DNA from: Verrucomicrobiales bacterium
Lineage (GTDB): Bacteria; Verrucomicrobiota; Verrucomicrobiia; Limisphaerales; UBA9464
Assembly (NCBI GenBank): GCA_003445095.1
Contig: DLVS01000859.1
Span: 1 to 6,183, forward strand
Direction of reading: 5' to 3'
Length of the DNA stretch: 6,183 nucleotides
Shown here: positions 1-6,121 of the stretch, piece after piece
Layout: every line of letters starts with the position of its first letter
Numbering within the stretch: the first letter of the stretch is position 1
Made by a program: the position numbers and the translations under genes
The notes under the pieces: generated by a model
Databases searched by the model: none
What the model was told of the DNA's origin: nothing
What the model saw: only the letters and a program-made list of their open reading frames with translations

Positions 1-2
1 AC

Positions 3-641
3 GGACCGCTGGCCACGGCGTATTCGCGCGAGCTGCAAGCGCTCACCGAATCCTTGGGGCTGGCCGGCGGCGTTACCCTGGAGGCGTTGTTGCGATGCCC
101 GGGCGTCCTGCAAAGCGACGCGACGACCGGGGACCCCGAGGCGTTCTGGGGGTGCGTCGAGCCGGCGTTGCAGGCGGCGTTGGCCAACTTCAACGCGATG
201 CGGGACCGAGAAGGGGGAGCATTGGTGGACGATCTTTCCGCCCGAATCGCTGGGTTACGCTCGGCGGTGGCGCGCGTCCGCGAGCAAGCACCGAGCGTGG
301 CGACCCGATATCGCGACCAGTTGCTTCAACGCATTCGGCTGGCTGGCGTGGAGAATGTTTCTGCGGCGGATGAGCGCGTGGTGAAGGAGGTCGTTCTCTT
401 CGCCGACCGCTGCGACATCCAAGAGGAGTTGACCCGACTGGAGAGCCATTTGACGCAATTCGAAGATTGCCGCCGATCGCGCGAGCCCGTAGGCCGTAAA
501 CTTGATTTCTTAGCCCAAGAGATGAACCGCGAGATCAACACGCTGGGTGCCAAAGCGAACGATGCGCAGATCGCCACCGACGTGGTGTTCTTGAAGACGG
601 AGCTCGAACGGTTTAGAGAGCAAGCCCAGAACGTTGAATAA
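3..641 (+). CDS. yicC: YicC/YloC family endoribonuclease, 3' part (5' end outside window)
   Basis: The reading frame is open from base 3 with no start in view, so the gene begins upstream. About 212 residues are visible, against roughly 290 for the family, so about 75-80 N-terminal residues are missing. The visible part starts in the YicC N-terminal domain, including the typical 'VTLEALLRCPGV' segment. It then has a helical, charged middle ('LSARIAGLRSAVARVREQAP') and ends in the strongly conserved DUF1732 tail, with 'GRKLDFLAQEMNRE' followed by 'NTLGAKAND' and a terminal 'FREQAQNVE'. Family knowledge: YicC proteins are cytoplasmic oligomeric endoribonucleases that affect RNA turnover, and the gene often sits directly before gmk, as here (three bases between the stop and the gmk ATG). 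A TTG at 54 could be read as a start but is internal to the conserved domain. Family assignment is secure; the substrate in this organism is unknown. Confidence 0.95.
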   Translation, partial: GPLATAYSRELQALTESLGLAGGVTLEALLRCPGVLQSDATTGDPEAFWGCVEPALQAALANFNAMRDREGGALVDDLSARIAGLRSAVARVREQAPSVATRYRDQLLQRIRLAGVENVSAADERVVKEVVLFADRCDIQEELTRLESHLTQFEDCRRSREPVGRKLDFLAQEMNREINTLGAKANDAQIATDVVFLKTELERFREQAQNVE

Positions 642-644
642 CCT

Positions 645-1259
645 ATGGGCTCACCTCTGGTACTCTTGATTTCGGCTCCCTCCGGCGCGGGTAAAACAAC
701 GGTCGGCGAGAACTTATTGCATGCCGTTCCCCGGTTGCGTCGGGTCGTGACCTGCACCACTCGGGAACCGCGGCCCGGCGAAGCGGAGGGCGTGGACTAT
801 CATTTTCTCACGGCGGATCAGTTTTCGGAACGAGTGGCGCGACGTGAATTCCTGGAGCACGCCCTGGTTTACGGCAAATCCTACGGGACTCTCAAAGCGT
901 CGGTCGTGGAACAGCTCAATGCGGGCCTGGACGTCTTGCTGATCATTGACGTTCAGGGGGCGGCCGCGGTCCGTTCGGTGGCTCGAGCTGACCCGATACT
1001 GACTCGGGCGCTGGTCACCGTATTTCTTACCCCGCCGACCCTAAGCGAGCTGGAGCGGCGCCTCCGCGGGCGGGCCGAAGATCCTGAAGAATCGCTGCAC
1101 CGTCGGTTAGCCGCCGCCCGAGCCGAAGCCGCGCGCTGGCGGGAGTTCGACTATTTGGTGGTCAGCGGGACGCGTGAGGAAGACCTCCGTCGCATCTTAG
1201 CCATCTATGAAGCGGAAACTTTACGACGAGATCGGCAAGAGTTTCAGTTAGCAAAATAG
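645..1259 (+). CDS. gmk: Guanylate kinase
   Basis: The 204-residue product matches the usual length of bacterial guanylate kinase, which phosphorylates GMP to GDP with ATP in the cytoplasm. Visible motifs in order: the P-loop APSGAGKTT at residues 11-19 (K17 binds phosphate); the GMP-binding stretch at 36-54 with TTR (38-40), PGE (44-46) and GVDYHF (49-54); YGKSYGT at 76-82, the counterpart of the usual 'YGT' GMP contact; IDVQGA at 101-106; and a basic lid region around 138-154 (RRLRGRAEDPEESLHRR). The ATG at 645 lies three bases after the yicC stop and puts the P-loop at the normal distance from the N-terminus. No clear Shine-Dalgarno sequence precedes it, so translational coupling to yicC is likely (inference). 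In many bacteria rpoZ follows gmk; here a repeat-bearing spacer follows instead. All residues expected for catalysis appear intact. Confidence 0.97.
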   Translation: MGSPLVLLISAPSGAGKTTVGENLLHAVPRLRRVVTCTTREPRPGEAEGVDYHFLTADQFSERVARREFLEHALVYGKSYGTLKASVVEQLNAGLDVLLIIDVQGAAAVRSVARADPILTRALVTVFLTPPTLSELERRLRGRAEDPEESLHRRLAAARAEAARWREFDYLVVSGTREEDLRRILAIYEAETLRRDRQEFQLAK

Positions 1260-1300
1260 CTAGTGGGCCACGTTCGGCGCTGCCTTAACAAGACGAAGTC

Positions 1301-1422
1301 AACCACAGATGGACACCGATAGACGCAGATATCCAGTGGGTCTCCGGACTGGTGAGAGTTACCGACGACGAGCGGGACACAGGCTCCGATCGATCGGTGT
1401 TCATCGGTGTCTATCGGCGGTT
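1301..1422. repeat. Intergenic inverted-repeat element built of 10-nt units
   Basis: The left arm, 1301-1330, is three 10-mers: AACCACAGAT, GGACACCGAT, AGACGCAGAT. The right arm, 1393-1422, reads on the opposite strand as AACCGCCGAT, AGACACCGAT, GAACACCGAT. By eye the arms pair at 23 of 30 positions in inverted orientation, best in the outer two units. The 62-base centre holds a small perfect inverted repeat (CCAGT at 1333-1337, ACTGG at 1348-1352). A 12-bp palindrome CCGATCGATCGG (1386-1397) overlaps the inner edge of the right arm. The element fills most of the gmk-coaC spacer and ends 25 bases before the coaC ATG. Similar CACAGAT-type 10-nt-period sequences are, to my recollection, dispersed in intergenic regions of several environmental bacteria. 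Whether this is a mobile repeat, an RNA structure or a terminator-like element cannot be told from one copy. Confidence 0.7.
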
Positions 1423-1447
1423 TTCTTCCGCTCCCGGGTCTAAGTGT

Positions 1448-2002
1448 ATGGCCGCTTCTCCCCTCATTGTCCTGGGTGTCACTGGCTCGATTGCGGCACA
1501 TAAGGCAATCGACGTGGCGAGCCAACTCACCAAGGCAGGCCGGAATGTCCAAGTCGTGATGACCGCTGACGCGCAGCGATTTGTTTCGCCCCTGCCGTTC
1601 AAGACACTGTCGAGGCATCCTGTCGTCACCGATCTCTACGACGAAGAAGAAGGCTGGCGGCCGACGCATATTCGGTTGGCGGATGAAGCCGATTTATTTC
1701 TGGTCGCGCCCGCCACGGCCAATTGCGTGGCGAAACTGGCCTTGGGGTTAGCCGATGATGCCCTGAGTTGCCTTGCGCTGGCGCTCAATCCGCAGGCTCG
1801 ACAATTGATTGCGCCCGCGATGAACGGAAAAATGTGGCTCCACCCAGCAACGCAACAACACGTGGCGACGCTGCGAAGTCGGGGTGCCGAGTTCATCGGG
1901 CCTGAGGAAGGCCTGTTGTCTTGCGGTTACGAAGGGATTGGGCGGCTCTGGCCGGTGGAAGGCATCGTCGCACGGGCGTTGGAGCTGACATCCTCCAGTT
2001 GA
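1448..2002 (+). CDS. coaC: Phosphopantothenoylcysteine decarboxylase, stand-alone (CoaC)
   Basis: This 184-residue flavoprotein of the HFCD family decarboxylates 4'-phosphopantothenoylcysteine to 4'-phosphopantetheine, a step of coenzyme A synthesis in the cytoplasm. The N-terminus carries the FMN-binding GVTGSIAAHKA (10-20). The catalytic histidine is H74 in 'THIRLADEADL'. The flavin/substrate motif PATAN is at 88-92, PAMN at 123-126 (N126) and the active-site cysteine C159 is in 'GLLSCGYEGIGRL'. These correspond to H75, N125 and C158 of the E. coli bifunctional protein. The frame is also open upstream to an alternative start at 1352, but those 32 residues are encoded by the intergenic repeat and are not family-like, so the ATG at 1448 is preferred. 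There is no strong ribosome-binding site. The frame ends after the decarboxylase domain, with no CoaB (phosphopantothenoylcysteine synthetase) domain, so CoaB must be encoded elsewhere if the pathway is complete. Confidence 0.93.
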   Translation: MAASPLIVLGVTGSIAAHKAIDVASQLTKAGRNVQVVMTADAQRFVSPLPFKTLSRHPVVTDLYDEEEGWRPTHIRLADEADLFLVAPATANCVAKLALGLADDALSCLALALNPQARQLIAPAMNGKMWLHPATQQHVATLRSRGAEFIGPEEGLLSCGYEGIGRLWPVEGIVARALELTSSS

Positions 2003-2005
2003 GGG

Positions 2006-2021
2006 CGGCACAGAACCTGCC
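2006..2021 (+). promoter_or_regulatory. Candidate sigma-54 (-24/-12) promoter upstream of the kinase-regulator operon
   Basis: The 16-mer CGGCACAGAACCTGCC matches the sigma-54 consensus TGGCACG-N4-TTGCW. The invariant GG (2007-2008) and GC (2019-2020) are present with exactly 10 bases between them, GGCAC is intact and the -12 element reads CTGC instead of TTGC. It lies in the 30-bp gap between the coaC stop and the kinase ATG, directly before an operon whose second gene encodes a sigma-54 activator, which suggests autoregulation (inference). Transcription would start near 2032, only about one base before the ATG at 2033. That would mean a leaderless message or use of the in-frame ATG at 2063, which is preceded by GGAAG. 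I saw no upstream binding site for the activator. This is a match by eye only. Confidence 0.45.
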
Positions 2022-2032
2022 TTGTTGTCGGC

Positions 2033-3457
2033 ATGTCCGTAACGCGGTTTTGGCCGGAAGTCATGGCGCGCTTGCGCCGATGGCGCTTCCTGCGCCTCGC
2101 GGAAGCCGCGCCGCCGGAGGTGTTCCTTCGCCGGATCCGCTTTATCGAACGCGGGGTCGGACTCCCCGTGAAAGCGGCGATCCTCGCGCTGCTGTTGTAT
2201 TTTCTCTTTTTCTCGCGCTGGTTTACCGATCTCACCGAACTGCGCCAGGAAGTGCTGGGATATGTCCGGGCCTTTTTCCTCGGCTACTTCGCGTTGAACG
2301 TCGGGGCCGGACTCCTCTTGTGGGGCATGGATCAAGTGTCCGTTCGGGTCGTCGTTCCGGTGACGTGCATTATGACGATCCTCGACGGCGCGATGCTGGG
2401 ACTGCTGACCCTCCTCACGGGCGGATTCGACAGTCTGTTGTACTGGGTGTTTCTCGGCCTGCTGGTGCGCAATGCCGCCGTGATCCCTCATGCCGACGTC
2501 CAGATCACGGTGAACCTGCTCGTCAGCCTCTGCTATATGTTGGCGGGCATCCTGAATATCTGGCTCGCGGGAACAGAAATGGAACTCATCCGCACCACCG
2601 GCCGGGGCACGGTCACGGGAGGGGCGTTCGACGAACTGGCGCCCCCATCGACCGAGTCGCTTTTATTGCGGATGTTGCTCCTGATTCTGCTGACCGCGTG
2701 CTGTGCCGGAATTCAAATCTTGGTGGACCGGCAACGGCAGCAAGAGCACGAGGCGCGTGAGCTGTTGATCAAACAACAACAGCTCGAGGCCGCGGGACGC
2801 TTGGCCGCGGAGATTGCCCATCAACTCAAAAACCCGCTGGGAATCATTAATAACGCCGCCTTCACCTTGCAGCGAACGGTGAAGGAAGGGAAAAAGATCA
2901 CCCAACAGATTTCCATTATTCGAGAAGAGGTGGGGCGCTCCGACAAAATTCTAACCGAGTTGATGGGTTACGCCCGGTTGTCGGAGGGCCGAGTTGAAAA
3001 GGTCGACATCAACGCCGAATTGGATCACGCGGTGGACCTCGTGCTTCCGGAAGCGGCACGGTTTGAGATCAAGATTCACCGAGACTACGCGTTGGGATTG
3101 CCATCACTGCTAGGACAACGAGGGCATTTTGCCGAGATGTTTGCCAACATCCTCACCAATGCGCGCGAAGCGATGAACGGTAAGGGCGACATTTTTCTCA
3201 CCACGCGTAATGGACCTGAGTTCTCCGTCGAAGTGACCATTCGGGACACCGGGCCGGGCATTCCGGAGACGCAGTTGGGGCAGATTTTCGAGCCCTACTT
3301 CACCACCAAAGATCGAGGCACCGGGTTGGGGTTGGCCATTGTGAAGAACAATACCAAACTCTATGGAGGCACGGTGGCAGTAGAATCGGAGCTTGGAATA
3401 GGGACCAGCTTCACGATTTGCTTACCGGCTCGTTCACTTATGCGTTTGCGCTCATGA
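2033..3457 (+). CDS. Six-TM membrane sensor histidine kinase (PilS-like architecture)
   Basis: The protein has 474 residues. A basic N-terminus (1-42) is followed by about six hydrophobic segments near 43-63, 76-98, 104-129, 133-151, 158-180 and 210-231. Loops are short except one of about 30 residues before the last segment, which should lie outside the cytoplasm. A short helix (232-255) leads to the HisKA/DHp domain with H263 in AAEIAHQLKNPLG, then a HATPase domain: N-box at 370-381 (N372, N376), G1 DTGPGI (405-410), F-box FEPYFTTK (419-426) and G2 GTGLGLA (429-435). It should autophosphorylate H263 and pass phosphate to the regulator encoded next, whose ATG overlaps this stop codon by four bases. 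There is no PAS, HAMP or large periplasmic domain, so sensing probably occurs in the membrane (inference). The residue after the histidine is Q, not the usual E/D. Start ATG 2033 is chosen for length; ATG 2063 is an alternative. The signal is unknown. Confidence 0.92.
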   Translation: MSVTRFWPEVMARLRRWRFLRLAEAAPPEVFLRRIRFIERGVGLPVKAAILALLLYFLFFSRWFTDLTELRQEVLGYVRAFFLGYFALNVGAGLLLWGMDQVSVRVVVPVTCIMTILDGAMLGLLTLLTGGFDSLLYWVFLGLLVRNAAVIPHADVQITVNLLVSLCYMLAGILNIWLAGTEMELIRTTGRGTVTGGAFDELAPPSTESLLLRMLLLILLTACCAGIQILVDRQRQQEHEARELLIKQQQLEAAGRLAAEIAHQLKNPLGIINNAAFTLQRTVKEGKKITQQISIIREEVGRSDKILTELMGYARLSEGRVEKVDINAELDHAVDLVLPEAARFEIKIHRDYALGLPSLLGQRGHFAEMFANILTNAREAMNGKGDIFLTTRNGPEFSVEVTIRDTGPGIPETQLGQIFEPYFTTKDRGTGLGLAIVKNNTKLYGGTVAVESELGIGTSFTICLPARSLMRLRS

Positions 3458-4911
3458 AACTTCCGCCCCTGCTCGTCGTGGATGACGAGAAAAACATGCG
3501 GCTGACCTTGGAGACGGTCCTGCGGGACGAAGGCTACGAGGTGCGATTGGCTGAATCGGCGGAGGCCGGGCTCAAGCTGATTGGCAGCGAAGAGTTGTTT
3601 CTAGTGATCACGGATGCGCGGCTCGGCGGGATGAGCGGCTACGAATTTCTCAAGGAAGTCACCCGCAAGACCCCGAATCTCCCGGTCTTGATCATTACCG
3701 CCTACGCCACGCCCAAACTGGCTGTAGAAGCGATTAAGAACGGCGCGGTGGATTACCTCGCCAAGCCCTTCGAACCCGGAGAGCTGCTGCACGCCGTGTC
3801 GCGTTGTGGGGAGCGATATTTGTTGATGGCCGAGAACGCCACGTTGAAGGCCCGCGCCGGAGAACCCTACCGACTCGAGCACTTAATCGGAGATGCGCCG
3901 AAAGTTCGCGAATTACGGCAGCTTATTCAGACGGTAGCTCCGACCGACGCAACGGTCCTCATCCTCGGGGAAAGCGGCACCGGCAAGGAACTCATTGCTG
4001 GGGCAATCCATGCGTTGAGCAAACGGGCCGCCAATACCTACGTGCGCCTGAACTGTGCGGCGATTCCCGAGACGCTGTTGGAAAGTGAGCTCTTTGGCTA
4101 CGAACGCGGCGCGTTTACCGGCGCCCATCGGACGAAGCGCGGGCTCGTCGAAGAGGCTGATGGCGGGACGATTTTTCTTGATGAAATCGGCGACATGAGC
4201 CGGCCTCTCCAGGCGAAGTTGCTCCGCTTTTTGGAGGACGGTTCGTTCACGCGCGTGGGCGGAACGCAGGAACTCCGAGTCAACGTCCGCCTCATCGCCG
4301 CCACCAACCGCAACATTGTCGAGGCGATTCAAAAGGGTGAATTTCGGGAAGACTTATTTCACCGGCTCAACGTCATGCAATTTCGCCCGCCGCCCCTGCG
4401 CGAGCGCGGCAATGACCTGCTCCTGTTGGCCCAATTTTTCCTGCGCCAGTTCGCCGCTCGTTTGGGAAAGACCGTGACGGGTCTTACCCCCGCGGCCCAA
4501 TCGGCTCTACTCGCCCACTCCTGGCCCGGGAACGTTCGAGAACTGCGCAATGTCATGGAGCGCGCCGTGATTCTTGAGGAGACGGACCAAATCCGGCCGG
4601 CCAGTCTGCCCGATTTTGAGATCGAATCCCGGCTGCGACAGGGAAATCTCGGGCCCGGGGCGCCGTCGCGACCGGCTGCAACCTCCAGCACCAATTCTTC
4701 GGCAATTTCGCTCAGTGAGGCGTTGGTGCAATTCGAACGGGAACTGATCTTGGCGGCCCTCCAACGCTGTGGCGGCAATTTGTCGAAAGCCGCCCAAAAC
4801 CTTGACCTGTCGCGTCACGCGCTCCGTTACCGCATGAGCCGACTTGAATTGAAATCGGATGGGGTCGTTGACGACGAATCGGAGTCCCCGGCAGGCTCAT
4901 CCGGTCAATGA
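3454..4911 (+). CDS. Sigma-54-dependent response regulator, NtrC family
   Basis: The 485-residue protein has three domains. The receiver domain (about 4-120) shows acidic D10/D11, phospho-acceptor D54, T82 and K104 in AKPF. The AAA+ domain (about 143-372) has Walker A GESGTGKE (172-179), the sigma-54-contacting GAFTGA loop (219-224), Walker B TIFLDEIG (239-246), ATNRN (283-287), the arginine-bearing LRERGNDL (315-322) and WPGNVREL (357-364). A Ser/Pro/Ala-rich linker (about 393-418) precedes a Fis-type helix-turn-helix (about 439-465, with NLSKAAQNLDLSRHALRYRM) and an acidic Ser-rich tail. The intact GAFTGA means it should drive sigma-54 RNA polymerase with ATP hydrolysis when phosphorylated. 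The ATG at 3454 overlaps the kinase stop as ATGA. A TTG at 3418 in the same frame would add 12 residues before the receiver fold and is less likely. The cognate kinase is almost certainly the preceding gene; target promoters are unknown beyond the candidate at 2006. Confidence 0.96.
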   Translation: MKLPPLLVVDDEKNMRLTLETVLRDEGYEVRLAESAEAGLKLIGSEELFLVITDARLGGMSGYEFLKEVTRKTPNLPVLIITAYATPKLAVEAIKNGAVDYLAKPFEPGELLHAVSRCGERYLLMAENATLKARAGEPYRLEHLIGDAPKVRELRQLIQTVAPTDATVLILGESGTGKELIAGAIHALSKRAANTYVRLNCAAIPETLLESELFGYERGAFTGAHRTKRGLVEEADGGTIFLDEIGDMSRPLQAKLLRFLEDGSFTRVGGTQELRVNVRLIAATNRNIVEAIQKGEFREDLFHRLNVMQFRPPPLRERGNDLLLLAQFFLRQFAARLGKTVTGLTPAAQSALLAHSWPGNVRELRNVMERAVILEETDQIRPASLPDFEIESRLRQGNLGPGAPSRPAATSSTNSSAISLSEALVQFERELILAALQRCGGNLSKAAQNLDLSRHALRYRMSRLELKSDGVVDDESESPAGSSGQ

Positions 4912-5255
4912 GGTCCTTCGTGAGTAACTTTGTCTGGGCGGCCGCGGCAGCGGATCTGCCGTTGCCGAGAGCGCTCGACCCCGAGTCCCAATCCTCCCTG
5001 CGAGGGATCGTGCCGGTGTTGCTGGCGATCGGCGTGGTCGTCCTGGCCGTGATTGGGTGGGCGGTCTTCATCCGACGTTCCCCGAAATATCGCCGAGCTG
5101 GCGCGCTATTGGAGGGGGCGATGGCGCCCTCTCCTGAATCACGCCGCCGTCGTCGCCGCCGCCGTAAGGAACATCGCAGTCGAAATCCGACCCGTGCTGA
5201 AGCCGGCGGCTTGCCTCCACCCGGGACCGGGGGTTCGGAACCGCCGCCGTTGTGA
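4908..5255 (+). CDS. Small single-TM protein with arginine-rich and proline-rich tail, unknown function
   Basis: I do not recognise a named family. The 115-residue frame begins at an ATG overlapping the regulator stop by four bases (ATGA) and ends in a GTGA overlap with the next gene, so both ends fit the packing of this cluster. Residues 1-30 include a short AAAAA stretch. Residues 33-55 form one clear transmembrane helix (GIVPVLLAIGVVVLAVIGW and on), followed at once by RRSPKYRR. The tail holds eight consecutive arginines and a lysine (79-87), then RNPTRAEAGGLPPPGTGG and a Pro-rich end. By the positive-inside rule the tail should be cytoplasmic (inference), where it could bind RNA, DNA or acidic phospholipids or partners. 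The tail's codons form a CGC/CGT run. Coupling to both neighbours supports a real gene, but low complexity makes homology assignment hard from sequence alone. Confidence 0.75.
   Translation: MRSFVSNFVWAAAAADLPLPRALDPESQSSLRGIVPVLLAIGVVVLAVIGWAVFIRRSPKYRRAGALLEGAMAPSPESRRRRRRRRKEHRSRNPTRAEAGGLPPPGTGGSEPPPL
5142..5165 (+). repeat. CGC/CGT trinucleotide run encoding eight arginines
   Basis: Eight consecutive CGC or CGT codons encode residues 79-86 of the small membrane protein. The interruptions by CGT make it an imperfect triplet repeat. Such runs can change length by replication slippage in steps of one residue while staying in frame; variation here is not shown by a single sequence. Confidence 0.7.
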
Positions 5256-6121
5256 GCACCGAAGTCAGTGAGCAGATCACGCGCAAGAGCGCGTCGAATC
5301 TGGCGCTTGCATTCATCGTGCTGCCGCGACCGCAGCGCGAAGCCATGAGCGCCCTCTACGCGTTTTGTCGCGAGGTGGATGATGTGGCTGACGACGAGGC
5401 TCGGCCGGTCGCCGAACGGCAGGCAGCGTTGGAACATTGGCGCCGAGACGTTGCCGCGGCGTGCGCCGGAGGTGCGCCGGAGTTGATCGTCAATCGTGAA
5501 CTCCGGCCCTTCATTGCGCAGTACCACCTGCCGTTTCGACTGTTTGATGAGCTCATTCAAGGTGTGGAGATGGATCTCCGGCAACAGCGCTACGCCACGT
5601 TTGCGGAGCTGGACCAGTATTGTTATCGGGTGGCGTCGGTCGTGGGTTTGTTGAGCATTGAGATCTTCGGCTATCGCGATCCCGGTTGTCGTGTTTATGC
5701 CGAGGCGCTCGGGAAGGCTCTACAATACACCAATATTCTGCGGGACGTCGGTAACGATGCCTGGCGAGGTCGAGTGTATCTGCCTGCCGAAGAACTCGAG
5801 CGTCACGGACTGACGGCGGAGGATATTTTGGCTCGGCGCGGGGACCGGCGGTTCACGGAGTTGGCTTGCGCCTTTGGTGAGCGGGCGCGGGAGTATTATC
5901 GACAGGCTCGCAGCGCGCTGCCGGAATGTGACCGGAAATCGATGATCGCAGCGGAGCTGATGGGAACGGTTTATTGGAAGCTATTCCGTTACCTCGAGCG
6001 ACGGCGCTTTCCGGTTCTCGGAACTGAACCATTACGCCTGAGCAAAGCGCACAAACTATGGATTCTGGGATGGGCGTGGCTTCGCCTGAAAGCAGGAGCT
6101 CCCTGGGGAGGATACGGGTGA
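5252..6121 (+). CDS. hpnD: Squalene/phytoene synthase family protein, probably presqualene diphosphate synthase
   Basis: The 289-residue protein belongs to the head-to-head prenyl synthases. The first Asp-rich motif is in ALYAFCREVDDVADDEARP (D43, D44, D47, D48). The middle shows GVEMDLRQQRY (104-114), YCYRVASVVGLLSIEIFGY (123-141) and QYTNILRDVGNDAWRGRVYLP (158-178) with the second Asp motif D165-D169. The two Asp clusters bind Mg-diphosphate. The overall pattern, including IFGY and the C-terminal LSKAHKLWILGW, resembles HpnD, which condenses two farnesyl diphosphates to presqualene diphosphate on the route to squalene and hopanoids. A CrtB-type phytoene synthase is the main alternative. The GTG at 5252 overlaps the previous stop as GTGA and leaves the normal N-terminus; the next ATG (5345) would cut into the conserved region. 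The second motif reads DVGND where the family usually has DVGED. It probably acts at the membrane surface. Confidence 0.88.
   Translation: MSTEVSEQITRKSASNLALAFIVLPRPQREAMSALYAFCREVDDVADDEARPVAERQAALEHWRRDVAAACAGGAPELIVNRELRPFIAQYHLPFRLFDELIQGVEMDLRQQRYATFAELDQYCYRVASVVGLLSIEIFGYRDPGCRVYAEALGKALQYTNILRDVGNDAWRGRVYLPAEELERHGLTAEDILARRGDRRFTELACAFGERAREYYRQARSALPECDRKSMIAAELMGTVYWKLFRYLERRRFPVLGTEPLRLSKAHKLWILGWAWLRLKAGAPWGGYG

Noticed and set aside
1260..1300. Rho-independent terminator after gmk
   Set aside because: Only a tiny GTGG/CCAC palindrome is present, with no stable stem and no T run.
1301..1422. CRISPR array
   Set aside because: Units are 10 nt, contiguous and inverted between arms, with no 25-40 nt direct repeats separated by unique spacers.
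1352..1447. In-frame 32-residue N-terminal extension of CoaC from 1352
   Set aside because: It is encoded by the inverted-repeat spacer, lacks family similarity and would displace the normal N-terminal GVTGSIAAHK motif.
2000..2032. CoaC and kinase genes are in the same frame, so stop-codon readthrough could fuse them
   Set aside because: Same frame has a one-in-three chance, there is no readthrough signal, and both proteins have complete, unrelated domains.
1748..2491. Long reverse-strand open frame of 247 codons
   Set aside because: It lies antisense across coaC and the kinase, has low-complexity composition with no recognisable domain, and is a shadow of high-G+C coding DNA.
1921..2760. 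Forward 279-codon frame overlapping coaC and the kinase
   Set aside because: The product is Arg/Gly/Pro/His-rich without domains and is a frame-shifted shadow of the kinase gene.
4712..5584. Reverse-strand open frame of 290 codons
   Set aside because: It covers parts of three well-supported forward genes, is rich in Arg/Pro/Ser as expected for an antisense shadow, and shows no motifs.
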